Part shown: piece after piece, positions 17,040 through 25,367 of the stretch
How positions within the stretch are numbered: position 1 is the first letter of the stretch
How the letters are laid out: each line of letters opens with the position of its first letter
Assembly: GCA_018714405.1 (NCBI GenBank)
Contig: DVNM01000005.1
Coordinates: 1-64,000 of the forward strand
Reading direction: 5' to 3'
Length of the DNA stretch: 64,000 nt
DNA from: Scybalenecus merdavium
GTDB lineage: Bacteria > Bacillota > Clostridia > Oscillospirales > Acutalibacteraceae
Notes under the pieces: model-generated
What the model saw: the letters and a program-made list of their open reading frames with translations, nothing else
Databases searched by the model: none
What the model was told of the DNA's origin: nothing
Made by a program: the position numbers and the translations under genes

Positions 17040-17104
17040 GCATTTCGTGCTTTTAAAAGAAATATTACACCTTTTCCATTAAAATCGTTGTGAGGTGATT
17101 TTTT

Positions 17105-17428
17105 ATGCGTTTGGGAGACAAGCTGCGCGGATTAATCGAAGAACGTGGTTTGACACAAAAAGAAATAGCCAAACAGTTGAATATTGCACCATCAACCATG
17201 GGCAGTTATGTACAAAACACGCGAGAGCCCGACTTTGATACTTTAAAACTTTTGGCAAATTATTTTCAGGTGTCTGCCGATTATTTACTGGACTATCGGC
17301 CTGATCAAACCATTACCCCACAGGAAAGCGAATTGCTACGTGTTTTCCGCGCCCTAAATACCGAACAGCAAGCCATTTATCTGGAACAGGGAAAAGCATT
17401 TATAAAAGTAAATACCAATAAAAAATAA
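17105..17428 (+). CDS. XRE/Cro-CI family regulator, divergent from the peptide operon
   Basis: 107-aa DNA-binding protein. The N-terminal HTH_3 domain spans about residues 6-62 (LTQKEIAKQLNIAPSTMGSYVQ recognition region, then the FDTLKLLANYFQVSADYLLDY signature). A short C-terminal helix-rich tail follows. The ATG at 17105 is preceded by GAGGTG. It is transcribed away from the AT-rich operon whose promoter spacer holds a palindrome, so it likely represses that operon. The signal is unknown. Confidence 0.9.
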   Translation: MRLGDKLRGLIEERGLTQKEIAKQLNIAPSTMGSYVQNTREPDFDTLKLLANYFQVSADYLLDYRPDQTITPQESELLRVFRALNTEQQAIYLEQGKAFIKVNTNKK

Positions 17429-17439
17429 TTGGACAAAAC

Positions 17440-17470
17440 AAAATGGACCGGCAGTTTACCGGTCCATTTT
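17440..17470. terminator. Terminator between the XRE gene and the convergent rSAM gene
   Basis: 12-bp perfect stem AAAATGGACCGG / CCGGTCCATTTT with a seven-base loop. The A/T ends make it usable from both sides. Confidence 0.88.
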
Positions 17471-17492
17471 GACTTTTCTGTTTACAAAACTT

Positions 17493-18104
17493 TTATCTGC
17501 CCTTGGAAAACTGGCGCACCACAAATTCGGCGCCGACCGATTCGGCGACGCGGCGGCTGCGTTCGATTTCATCCGGGTCGATCACATCCACAACGGTCAT
17601 GCGCACCCGGTTGCCGCAGGCAACGCAGTCACGCGTGAATTGCAGCATGGCGTCAAACGCGCGGCCGGGGTAAATGTTTTTCGTGATCGCGTCGTATTCC
17701 TCAGACGTAGGCGCATTGAGCGAGATCGAAATAATATCGATATGCTCGCAGATCTCTTTGGCGGTGGAGCGGCCGTTGATCAGATCGGACAGGCCGTTTG
17801 TGTTCACGCGAAAGACCATATCCGGGTACTTGGATTTGATGTAAGCGGCCGTTTTCAGCATTTTATCCAGCGCGCAGGTCGGTTCGCCGTAGCCGCAAAA
17901 CACAACGGTTTTCGTGTCGGAAAAATCGTGCGCATCGACAGCCGCCTTGATTTCATCCAAATCAGGCTCTTTTGTAAAGAAAAGATTTTCAGCGTCGCCC
18001 AGCGCTTTGGCCTGGGTGCGGATGCAAAACGAACAGGCGCACGGGCACTTATTCGTTAAGTTTACATACGTTCCGTCATAGTACTTATAAATGATGTCTG
18101 CCAT
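17493..18104 (-). CDS. Radical SAM protein, TatD-associated type
   Basis: 203-aa radical-SAM protein. The cluster motif is C20-x3-C24-x2-C27 (NKCPCACSFCIR). The VFCGYGEPTC, RVNTNGL and ISISLNAPTSEEYDAI blocks are characteristic of the small family encoded with TatD nucleases. No TatD gene is in this window. The ATG at 18104 has correct spacing to GAGGA; the ATG two codons upstream is too close. The biochemical role of this family is not established. Confidence 0.85.
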   Translation of the reverse strand: MADIIYKYYDGTYVNLTNKCPCACSFCIRTQAKALGDAENLFFTKEPDLDEIKAAVDAHDFSDTKTVVFCGYGEPTCALDKMLKTAAYIKSKYPDMVFRVNTNGLSDLINGRSTAKEICEHIDIISISLNAPTSEEYDAITKNIYPGRAFDAMLQFTRDCVACGNRVRMTVVDVIDPDEIERSRRVAESVGAEFVVRQFSKGR

Positions 18105-18113
18105 ATCCATTCC

Positions 18114-18680
18114 TCATTTCTTAAATGAAATTTGTGTTTTCTTTTTAAAATCCGCACGGTCAAGCGCCAGCGCAAGCACCACAAAAACAACCGTGCTGAA
18201 CACCGGCTGGATCCAGCCGGCCGCTGCCGAGGCCGCAAACGCAAAGCGCGAACCATACATGACCATTTCGGCCAAAAGATAGCCAAAAAATGTAACAAGG
18301 CCGGAGAGCAGCAGTGCCGGCACGGACCAGGTAGAAAGGATTTTTCGGTCACGCCCGCGTTTTTCAAGCCACATGCGTACCAGTGCAAACGGCACAACGT
18401 TCAGCGCCTTAATGATTATCGTAGCAATGGCCCAGTTGGCCGAACCGGACACAAGGTCTGCCAGCGCCCCGCCGACAGAGGCGGAAAGCATGGCATAGGG
18501 CCACGGCAAAATGGAGGCCGAAAGATAAATGACCGCATCGCCCAGATGGCTGTAGCCCTCGTTCGCCGCCGGCGCGATGTGCACCATGGTCAGCGCAAAT
18601 GTAAGCGCGGCCAAAACGGCTGTATAAGTTAAAAGACGCACACGGTCATACTTTTTGGTCTGTGCCTGTTTTACTGCCAT
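18114..18680 (-). CDS. ECF transporter substrate-binding (S) component, probably for vitamin B6
   Basis: 188-aa integral membrane protein with about five or six hydrophobic segments and the S-component-like N-terminal region TYTAVLAALTFALTMVHI. The EGYSHLGDAVIYLSA motif is typical of this fold. S components bind one vitamin and share the EcfAAT energising module, which is not in this window. The ATG at 18680 follows GGGAGG and overlaps the pyridoxal kinase gene by 35 bases. Together with the MocR regulator this points to pyridoxine/pyridoxal uptake; the substrate is inferred from context. Confidence 0.82.
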   Translation of the reverse strand: MAVKQAQTKKYDRVRLLTYTAVLAALTFALTMVHIAPAANEGYSHLGDAVIYLSASILPWPYAMLSASVGGALADLVSGSANWAIATIIIKALNVVPFALVRMWLEKRGRDRKILSTWSVPALLLSGLVTFFGYLLAEMVMYGSRFAFAASAAAGWIQPVFSTVVFVVLALALDRADFKKKTQISFKK

Positions 18681-19485
18681 ATTTTTCTGCCTCCCACAAC
18701 AAATGCAAACACTTTTCAAAATCAATGCCGTCGTTCCGGTCCGTTGGTGACGACACGCTGAGCGCCGTTTCCACAAAACCACTGGCCTGCTTTACCGCGT
18801 CCAAAAACGGGGTGCCGCCGAGCATGGCGCCAAGCAGGACCGCCGCAAAAATGTCGCCGGTGCCGGAAAAACTGTCATACCCGCCGAGCATGCGCACACG
18901 GCGTGTTTCAAAATATGCGCTGCCCTGTGCCGAAAACGCACCTGTCAGCATTTTGCCGTTTTGCTTGATACCAGTCACTGCCACAAAAGCAACGCCGTTT
19001 TCCAGCATGCGCCGAGCGCCTTTTTCGATATCGGTCTCGCCGGTCAGGATGCGCAGTTCCGTCTCGTTCGGCGTGATCACATCGGCACGGCGGCAAAGCT
19101 GTGCGACCCGTTCGCACATCGCGCGGTCGTAGGTGGCGTACATCTCGCCCCCGTCGCCCATGACCGGGTCCACCAGCAGCACGGTCTGCTTTTTCTTGAA
19201 AAGATCCAAAAAATGCTCGATCGCGTCGAACTGCTTCTGACCGGCCACAAAACCGGTCAAAATACCGTCAAACGATGCGCCGAGCTTTTGCCACTCGGCG
19301 CAAACCGCGTCCATAAAACCGGTCAGGTCTGCAAACTGAAAGCTGTCATACCCGGTCTGGTTCGTGAAATACGCGGTCAAAAGCGGGTGCGCCTCTACGC
19401 GCATAGCGGCCAAAATCGGCAGCGCTGCGCCCAGCGAGCATTTGCCGTAGCCGGAAAGGTCGTTGATGACTGCACAAGTTTTCAC
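18646..19485 (-). CDS. pdxY: Pyridoxal/pyridoxamine kinase
   Basis: Ribokinase-fold kinase that phosphorylates pyridoxal to PLP. The 279-aa protein has the N-terminal INDLSGYGKCSLGAALP typical of the PdxK/PdxY group, LLVDPVMGDGG, TPNETELRILTG, and the anion-hole/catalytic motif FSGTGDIFAA. A GTG at 19485, six bases after AAGGGGG, is the preferred start; an ATG at 19503 is the alternative. It is cotranscribed with the ECF S component and divergent from a MocR regulator. The symbol could equally be pdxK. Confidence 0.9.
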   Translation of the reverse strand: MKTCAVINDLSGYGKCSLGAALPILAAMRVEAHPLLTAYFTNQTGYDSFQFADLTGFMDAVCAEWQKLGASFDGILTGFVAGQKQFDAIEHFLDLFKKKQTVLLVDPVMGDGGEMYATYDRAMCERVAQLCRRADVITPNETELRILTGETDIEKGARRMLENGVAFVAVTGIKQNGKMLTGAFSAQGSAYFETRRVRMLGGYDSFSGTGDIFAAVLLGAMLGGTPFLDAVKQASGFVETALSVSSPTDRNDGIDFEKCLHLLWEAEKYGSKTGTDQKV

Positions 19486-19516
19486 GGCCGAACCCCCTTG
19501 CATTTCTTTCCAGTAC

Positions 19517-19554
19517 AGTATATACTAGAATTGTAATTATTTAAATACACAATT
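19517..19554. promoter_or_regulatory. Shared divergent control region of the B6 locus
   Basis: The short intergenic region holds the palindrome AGTATATACT (19517-19526), which also reads as a TATACT -10 on both strands, and an AATTGT...ACAATT inverted repeat (19529-19534 and 19549-19554). MocR/PdxR-type regulators bind such divergent regions; the exact sites are not proven here. Confidence 0.5.
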
Positions 19555-19578
19555 TCAGTCAAAAATTACGGTACAATT

Positions 19579-20856
19579 ATGAAAAAATACGAAATGATCT
19601 ATAACTTTTACAAGCAAAAAATCCTGCAGGAGCAAATGAAGCCGAACGACCGCCTGCCCTCCATTCGGGAAACAGCCGCAAGCTTTGGCGTAAGCGTTAC
19701 GACGGTTGCTACCGCCTACAACACCCTGGCGGCGGACGGGTATATTTTAGCTTATCCGCAAAGCGGCTACTATGTTTCTTACAAAAAAGCGCCGCCTGCA
19801 CTGCAGCAGACGGCGAAAAAGCCCCAAAAAGACATACTGTTTGACTTTCAAAGCGGCAACGCTGACCCCGACAGTTTTGACCTGAGCCTTTGGCGGCGCT
19901 ACATTAAAAACGCGCTGAAAGACGACGCGCGCCTGCTTTCCTACGGCGAAACACAGGGCGAATATGAACTGCGCGCGGCACTGAGCGACTACATTATGAA
20001 ACGGCGTGCCCTGCCCGCCCCGCCGCAGCGCATCGTGATCGGCGCCGGCGTGAACAACCTGCTACTGGTGCTGTGCGCGCTGCTGGACAAAAACCAGACC
20101 GTCTCTGTGCCGGAAAACAAAAGCTTTCTCGTGGGCGAAAACATTTTCAGGCAGTTTGGGTTCCCGGTCACATACCGCAACAAAAACGCCGGCATCATTT
20201 ACGTTTCGCCGTCACACATGACGCGGTTCGGCGATGTTATGCCGCTGAAACGCCGGCGCGAACTGGCGGCCTACGCCGCAAAAACAGGTGCGCTTATTAT
20301 TGAAGACGACTATGAAAGCGACTTTATGTACAACAACCGGCCGCTGCCGCCGATATACGCCATTTCCGGCAACGACAACGTGGTGTACATGGGTTCCTTT
20401 TCCAAGCTTCTGCTGCCGGGCATACGCATCGGTTTTATGGTACTGAATGAAAAGCTGAGCCAGCTGTACACAGAAAATGAAAAATACTTTGTGCAGTTTG
20501 CCTCCAAAACAGAGCAGACCGCGCTTTGCAGCTACATCCGCGACGGTCATCTGGAACGGCAGATCCGCCGCATACGCCGCATTTACCTGAACAAAACCAA
20601 GCTGCTGCAGGAGCGCCTGAAAAACGCGCTGCCGCAGGGAGAGTACCAGATCAGCGAAAACGGCCTGCAGCTGGTGGTGCAGCTGCCCACTGTAAAAACG
20701 AAAGAAGAGATTTGGACGGCAATGCAAAACCATTCCTTTGCCTGTGAGATCATTGCCGCAGACGGGCAAAAGGCCGTGCTGCTGCTAAACGCCTCCGCCG
20801 TAAACACCGAGCAGTTTGACCGTGCCGCACAAACATTACAAGCCATTTTTGCATAA
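19579..20856 (+). CDS. MocR/PdxR-like regulator (GntR HTH fused to aminotransferase domain)
   Basis: 425-aa fusion. A GntR winged helix at residues 1-70 (MKPNDRLPSIRETAASFGVS) is followed by a fold-type-I PLP aminotransferase-like domain with IEDDYESDFMYNN and the PLP-Lys motif MGSFSKLLLPGIRIG. PLP-sensing members control vitamin B6 genes, and this one is divergent from a pyridoxal kinase and an ECF S component. No clear ribosome site precedes the ATG, so translation may start on a very short leader. Confidence 0.88.
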   Translation: MKKYEMIYNFYKQKILQEQMKPNDRLPSIRETAASFGVSVTTVATAYNTLAADGYILAYPQSGYYVSYKKAPPALQQTAKKPQKDILFDFQSGNADPDSFDLSLWRRYIKNALKDDARLLSYGETQGEYELRAALSDYIMKRRALPAPPQRIVIGAGVNNLLLVLCALLDKNQTVSVPENKSFLVGENIFRQFGFPVTYRNKNAGIIYVSPSHMTRFGDVMPLKRRRELAAYAAKTGALIIEDDYESDFMYNNRPLPPIYAISGNDNVVYMGSFSKLLLPGIRIGFMVLNEKLSQLYTENEKYFVQFASKTEQTALCSYIRDGHLERQIRRIRRIYLNKTKLLQERLKNALPQGEYQISENGLQLVVQLPTVKTKEEIWTAMQNHSFACEIIAADGQKAVLLLNASAVNTEQFDRAAQTLQAIFA

Positions 20857-20861
20857 AAAAC

Positions 20862-20889
20862 ACCCGCACGAAACCGTGCGGGTCATTTT
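20862..20889. terminator. Terminator between the MocR gene and a convergent hypothetical gene
   Basis: Stem ACCCGCACG / CGTGCGGGT (20862-20870 and 20875-20883) flanked by A and T runs, usable from both sides. Confidence 0.88.
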
Positions 20890-21268
20890 ATTTCAGGAGT
20901 TCGTCGCTCAGCTGCATGATCTGCGGCGCGATCTTCTCACGCTGGCGGCGTATCAGGCGCTTATTCAAAGGAAACGCAGCAATGATTAGCGCGATGCCGG
21001 CCACGCCCACAGGCAAACCGGGCCAAATCATGCAATCTTTCCACACCAGTGCACAGCACAGACCAATGCCAAACAAAAGAACGCCTGCCAGCGCAATAAG
21101 CGCTGTAAACACCCTGGCCTTGCGCGTTGCGCGGCGGTCAAGCCGGCGCAGCTGTTCCAGCTTATCCATGGCCTGCGGATCGTACTTGGCCCGGATCTGG
21201 CGGATCTCTTTTTGCTGCGCAGCGGAATATGTATAATGAAAAGTATTGTCTTTATCTGTTTTTCCCAA
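20888..21268 (-). CDS. Hypothetical two-TM protein downstream of a histidine kinase
   Basis: 126-aa unrecognised protein. A charged N-terminal half with a probable helix (KLEQLRRLDRRATRKARV) leads into two hydrophobic segments, ALIALAGVLLFGIGLCCALVW and GLPVGVAGIALIIAAFPL, then a basic tail. A TTG at 21268, about eight bases after AAAGGGG, is the most plausible start. An ATG overlapping the ribosome site leads to an early stop, and a TTG at 21292 extends the frame by eight codons. It may be part of the two-component operon. Confidence 0.6.
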   Translation of the reverse strand: MGKTDKDNTFHYTYSAAQQKEIRQIRAKYDPQAMDKLEQLRRLDRRATRKARVFTALIALAGVLLFGIGLCCALVWKDCMIWPGLPVGVAGIALIIAAFPLNKRLIRRQREKIAPQIMQLSDELLK

Positions 21269-21288
21269 AAGACATTCCCCTTTCAAAA

Positions 21289-22359
21289 TCAAGTGGTTTG
21301 CAGTTTCACTGTAAAGCTGCTGCCTTTGCCGACCTCGCTTTCCACCGAGATCTCGGCGCCGACAATGTCGATGACCCGCTTGACAAGCGCAAGTCCGAGG
21401 CCGTTGCCCTCGGTCGCATGCGACGTGTCGCCCTGGTAAAACTTTTCAAAAATATGGTGTCCGTTTTCTGAGCTGATGCCGCAGCCGGTATCCTGCACGT
21501 CCACATAAATGTCACTGCCCTCTGTATGCAGCGCCACGCGGATGCGGCCGCCTTCGCCGGTGAATTTGATGGCGTTCGAAATCAAATTATTCCACACCAG
21601 ACGCATCAGTTCCGCGTCGCTGTGCACCATGACGCTGTCTTCCAGATCAATGTACATTTGCAGGGACTTCTTTTCCCAGGCGGATTCAAAATGCAAAAGG
21701 CAGGTACGCAGCTGTTCACTTAAATCATAGGTAGAAGGCTGCGGATAGATCTGCTGGTTTTCCAGCTTATTCAGCCGCAGCACATTGGTGATGAGGTCAG
21801 ACAAACTATGCGTAGCCGAAGTGATTTTTTCCGCATATTCCAGTCGCTCCGCTTCGGCCAGCTGTGGATCTTGAAGCATCTGCGCATAATTCTGGATCAC
21901 GGCAAGCGGCGTTTTAAGCTCGTGCGACACGTTGGAAACAAAATCGGTACGCAGCGTTTCGGTTCCGGAAAGCTCCTGCGTCATAACGTTTAGATCTTCG
22001 ATCAGCACATCGAGCTCATTTTTGCTTTTTGCCGGATGGATCGGCTGCACGCGCACCGAAAAATCGCCCTGCGTAACTTTGTGCGTGGCTTCCAAAATGC
22101 GGCGCACCGGGCGTTCGATGGTTATCTTCTTATAAATACCATCCACCAGCGTGCAGATCAGGCTCATTAATATAGCATTCAGAAAAACGCGTGTTGCCAT
22201 AACGCGCAGTTCTGCCGGCGACAGTTCCATATTTAAGCCGCCGAAGAAAACCAGAAAGCTGGTGCTGACCAAAATACAGACAAGCACAAAATAAGTCAAA
22301 AAAGTCCAGACGGAAAACAGGCTGCGGTGTACGCGCGGATCTTTTTGCGGCCGTTTCAT
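21289..22359 (-). CDS. Sensor histidine kinase
   Basis: 356-aa membrane kinase. Two TM helices (about residues 17-40 and 55-75) frame a very short external loop. A HAMP-like linker follows, then the H-box with phosphoacceptor H146 (VSNVSHELKTPLAVI), and N, G1 and G2 boxes (WNNLISNAIKFTG, VQDTGCGI, GNGLGLALVKRVI). The tiny sensor loop suggests an intramembrane or envelope signal. Its ATG overlaps the response-regulator stop (ATGA). Confidence 0.93.
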   Translation of the reverse strand: MKRPQKDPRVHRSLFSVWTFLTYFVLVCILVSTSFLVFFGGLNMELSPAELRVMATRVFLNAILMSLICTLVDGIYKKITIERPVRRILEATHKVTQGDFSVRVQPIHPAKSKNELDVLIEDLNVMTQELSGTETLRTDFVSNVSHELKTPLAVIQNYAQMLQDPQLAEAERLEYAEKITSATHSLSDLITNVLRLNKLENQQIYPQPSTYDLSEQLRTCLLHFESAWEKKSLQMYIDLEDSVMVHSDAELMRLVWNNLISNAIKFTGEGGRIRVALHTEGSDIYVDVQDTGCGISSENGHHIFEKFYQGDTSHATEGNGLGLALVKRVIDIVGAEISVESEVGKGSSFTVKLQTT

Positions 22360-23027
22360 TTGAACACCGCCTTATAACCAAGGCCGTGCACCGTTACGAT
22401 TTGAAAATCATCGCAGCCGGCAAACTTTTCACGCAGCTTTGTAATGTAAACATCGACCGTGCGCGGGCCGGAATGCGAATCCGTGCCCCAAAATTCATCC
22501 ATCAGCTGCAGGCGCGTAAATGTCTTTTTCGGATAAGACAGCAGCTTAAAAAGCAAGTTGAATTCACGCACCGTCAGCGGGACTTCCTGCCCGTCCAGGT
22601 AAGCGGTGTGCTCGTCCGCATCCATAAGCAAACTGCCGACACGCAGCCGTTTGCTGTGTGCGATTTTGGCACGTCGAAGCAGTGCGCCAACACGCAAAAG
22701 CAGTTCGTCCAGATCGATCGGCTTGACCATATAATCGTCAATACCGATGCGAAAGCCCTTTTCTTTAGACATTATGTCGTCTCTGGCGCTCATGAAAAGG
22801 ATCGGGATCTCGCTGTTTAGCCCACGGACTGTTTTGGCGAAATCAAAACCGTCGATCTCAGGCATCATAATGTCTGAAATGATCAGGTCGTACATAACTG
22901 CATACATAGCGTCGTACGCATCGGACGCGTTCAGGCAGCCGGTCGCCTTGTAGCCGTTTTGATTCAGATAAGCACAGACCGTACGGTTCAGCTCCGCATC
23001 ATCTTCAACCACCAAGATTTGAAACAT
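22356..23027 (-). CDS. OmpR/PhoB-family response regulator
   Basis: 223-aa regulator. The receiver domain carries acidic residues near the start (VVEDD), phosphoacceptor D52 (LIISDIMMPEIDGF) and the KPID lysine. The C-terminal winged helix includes VPLTVREFNLLFKLLSYP and RTVDVYITKLREKF. The ATG at 23027, seven bases after GGGGGA, starts the domain correctly; the frame opens earlier. It is paired by overlap with the histidine kinase. The regulon is unknown. Confidence 0.94.
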   Translation of the reverse strand: MFQILVVEDDAELNRTVCAYLNQNGYKATGCLNASDAYDAMYAVMYDLIISDIMMPEIDGFDFAKTVRGLNSEIPILFMSARDDIMSKEKGFRIGIDDYMVKPIDLDELLLRVGALLRRAKIAHSKRLRVGSLLMDADEHTAYLDGQEVPLTVREFNLLFKLLSYPKKTFTRLQLMDEFWGTDSHSGPRTVDVYITKLREKFAGCDDFQIVTVHGLGYKAVFK

Positions 23028-23122
23028 ATGTATATCCCCCGCTTTTCTTGTTTCAATATAACACAAAAATATTAAATTTTTGTTGCATTTTCAACGATTT
23101 GCGTTTTATTACATCTCCTGCG

Positions 23123-24226
23123 TCATGAATGCCGGAAAAATATCTGCGCCAGCTGCTGCAGCTGTGCGCCATGCGCCTCAAAAAAGCTGCGGTAGGCGCT
23201 GCAGTAATCCACGTCGTCGCGAACGCGCCGGCAGCCGCAGCCGCGGCAGACCGCAAGGTAAGCACACCCGTTGCACCGGGACGGCAGCGTACGGGAAGCG
23301 TTTAAAAAGGCGCGCGCCTTTTGACTTTCCGCCAGTTTTTGAAACGAAGCGGTTTGAATATTGCCGAGCAGCCAGTCATCGGTACAGTAGAAATCACAAG
23401 GATAAACGCTGCCGTCACTTTCCACCACAAATTGGCGGGAGCAAAAGCCGTTCATACCGCACTGTTCCGCATAGTGTCCGGCAGCCAGGTGCACAAAATT
23501 GTCAAACTGGCGCACACTGACTGCATTGCCGCGCGTCAGATCGTTATAATAAAGGCGAAACGCCTTGTCTAAAAAATAGGCATAATCGGCCGATTCCATG
23601 AACAGGCTGTTTTCGCTGCGCGAACTGCCAAACGGTGCAAGACCTGTAATATACTGAAAATACCGAAAGCCGCTTTCTTTAAAATAATGATAGCTTTCGC
23701 GCACACTGCGCGCCGTTTTGCGCGTTAAAACAGCAAGGATATTAAACGCAACGTCAAACTGCCGCAGGCACTCTATGCCGCGCAACACATCGTCAAACGA
23801 TTCGCGCCCGTCCGGATAAACGCGGTCGGCGTTTTGCTGCCGGGTGCCGTCCAATGAAACACCGACCAGAAAATCATGTTCTTTAAAAAAACGGCACCAC
23901 TGCGCATTGAGCAGCGTGCCATTCGTTTGCAGGCAGTAAACGATTTTGGCACGGCCGTTATTTGCGCGCTTGGCGTAAGAGGTGAAATCCTGATAAAATT
24001 CCAGGCCGCGCAGCAGCGGCTCGCCGCCCTGAAATGTAAAAAACACATCGGAATCTCCGGCAAACGCCAAGGCGGCGTCAATCACACGGTGCGCCGTTTG
24101 CGGCTGCATAAAGCCCTTAAAAAACGTATCTCTATATGGCTGCAGCGCGCTGTAGAAACAGTACCTGCACTGCAAATTGCAAGCGCCGGAGGCCGGTTTG
24201 AGCATAACGGAGATGGGCACAGGCAT
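23123..24226 (-). CDS. Anaerobic sulfatase-maturase-like radical SAM/SPASM protein
   Basis: 367-aa radical-SAM enzyme. C16-x3-C20-x2-C23 (SGACNLQCRYCFY) binds the SAM cluster, FFTFQGGEPLLRGL is the GGEP motif, and the C-terminal Cys-rich SPASM region includes CNGCAYLAVCRGCGC. The start VPISVMLKPAS...CNLQCRYCFY is typical of anSME, which converts Cys or Ser of sulfatases to formylglycine. No sulfatase or small peptide gene adjoins, so the substrate is open. The ATG at 24226 abuts its ribosome site; a GTG at 24220 is better spaced. Confidence 0.85.
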   Translation of the reverse strand: MPVPISVMLKPASGACNLQCRYCFYSALQPYRDTFFKGFMQPQTAHRVIDAALAFAGDSDVFFTFQGGEPLLRGLEFYQDFTSYAKRANNGRAKIVYCLQTNGTLLNAQWCRFFKEHDFLVGVSLDGTRQQNADRVYPDGRESFDDVLRGIECLRQFDVAFNILAVLTRKTARSVRESYHYFKESGFRYFQYITGLAPFGSSRSENSLFMESADYAYFLDKAFRLYYNDLTRGNAVSVRQFDNFVHLAAGHYAEQCGMNGFCSRQFVVESDGSVYPCDFYCTDDWLLGNIQTASFQKLAESQKARAFLNASRTLPSRCNGCAYLAVCRGCGCRRVRDDVDYCSAYRSFFEAHGAQLQQLAQIFFRHS

Positions 24227-24248
24227 TCCCCTTTCTTTTCCTGGTCTC

Positions 24249-24277
24249 ATTATAAAACGGCCGTTCACAAAATGCAA
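24249..24277 (-). promoter_or_regulatory. Probable promoter of the anSME-like gene
   Basis: On the minus strand: -35 TTGCAT (24272-24277), 17 bases, -10 TATAAT (24249-24254). Confidence 0.6.
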
Positions 24278-24291
24278 TACGAGATCAGGGC

Positions 24292-24320
24292 TTGACTTTT
24301 AAAATCACTGCCTATATCAT
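24292..24320 (+). promoter_or_regulatory. Probable promoter of mnmA-cysK
   Basis: -35 TTGACT (24292-24297), 17-base spacer, -10 TATCAT (24315-24320), 15 bases upstream of the mnmA start. Confidence 0.65.
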
Positions 24321-24335
24321 AGAAACGGTGATATT

Positions 24336-25367
24336 ATGACAAAAACAGCAGCCGCGATCAGCGGCGGTGTAGATTCTGCCGTGTGCGCCCACCTGCTGCA
24401 GCAGGCGGGACATGAGGTGCACGGCGTTATGCTGCAGATGATCTGCAAAGAAAGCAGTCTCGATGCAGACGATGCGCAGGCTGTGTGCGACCGGCTTGGC
24501 ATACCTTTTCACCTGCTGGACAAGACCCAGGCGTTTAAAGAAAAAGTTATGCTTCCCTTTGCGCACATTTATGAAAGCGGCGGCACGCCGAACCCATGCG
24601 TGCTTTGCAACAAGGCCGTAAAGTTCAAATACGTTTTGGAATTTGCCGACGAAAACGGATTTGACAAAATAGCGACCGGCCACTATGTACAGACCGAAAA
24701 TCAAAACGGCCGCACACTTTTGAAACGCGCCAAATATCTGGAAAAAGACCAGTCTTACATGCTCTATACACTGGATCAGAAAACGCTGAAACGCTGTATT
24801 TTCCCGCTTGGCACTTACACTAAAACGCAGATCCGTGCGCTGGCAGAAGACGCCGGACTGACCGTATCGGCCAAAAAGGATTCGCAGGATATTTGTTTTG
24901 TGCCAAACGGCAAATACGCCGAGGTGATCTGCCGGCTGACCGGCAAGACCTACCCGCCGGGCCGTTTTGTAGACGAAAGCGGCCGCATACTCGGCACGCA
25001 CAGGGGCATTATAAATTATACGATCGGTCAGCGGCGCGGCCTTGGGCTTGCGCTTGAACAGCCGATGTATGTAAAATGCAAAGACTGCGCCAAAAACGAA
25101 GTGATTTTGGCGCCGGAAAGCGCGCTTTACACAAAAGCGCTCGACGCAGAGCACGTCAACTTCATTGCGTTTGACAAGCTGGAACAGCCGCTGAAATGCA
25201 CAGCAAAGACCCGCTACAGCCAAAAAGAAGAGGAAGCGACCGTGTTCCAGACTGGAACAGGTAAAATACATGTAGAATTCAAAAACCCACAGCGCGCCGT
25301 GACCAGCGGCCAATCGGTCGTACTGTATGACGGCGAGTATCTGCTTGGAGGAGGCACCATTTTATGA
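24336..25367 (+). CDS. mnmA: tRNA-specific 2-thiouridylase MnmA
   Basis: Thiolates U34 of Lys, Glu and Gln tRNAs using ATP and persulfide sulfur. The 343-aa protein has the PP-loop SGGVDSAV at 9-16, the catalytic Cys pair C91 (NPCVLCNKAVKF) and C187 (DSQDICFVPNG), and KDQSYMLYTL. It ends with the beta-barrel domain common to the family. Its TGA overlaps the ATG of cysK, so sulfur-using and cysteine-making genes are translationally coupled. Confidence 0.95.
   Translation: MTKTAAAISGGVDSAVCAHLLQQAGHEVHGVMLQMICKESSLDADDAQAVCDRLGIPFHLLDKTQAFKEKVMLPFAHIYESGGTPNPCVLCNKAVKFKYVLEFADENGFDKIATGHYVQTENQNGRTLLKRAKYLEKDQSYMLYTLDQKTLKRCIFPLGTYTKTQIRALAEDAGLTVSAKKDSQDICFVPNGKYAEVICRLTGKTYPPGRFVDESGRILGTHRGIINYTIGQRRGLGLALEQPMYVKCKDCAKNEVILAPESALYTKALDAEHVNFIAFDKLEQPLKCTAKTRYSQKEEEATVFQTGTGKIHVEFKNPQRAVTSGQSVVLYDGEYLLGGGTIL

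Noticed and set aside
13784..17428. Prophage remnant or integrative element around the AT-rich island
   Set aside because: Only an XRE regulator recalls a phage; I saw no integrase, structural gene, tRNA attachment site or flanking direct repeat.
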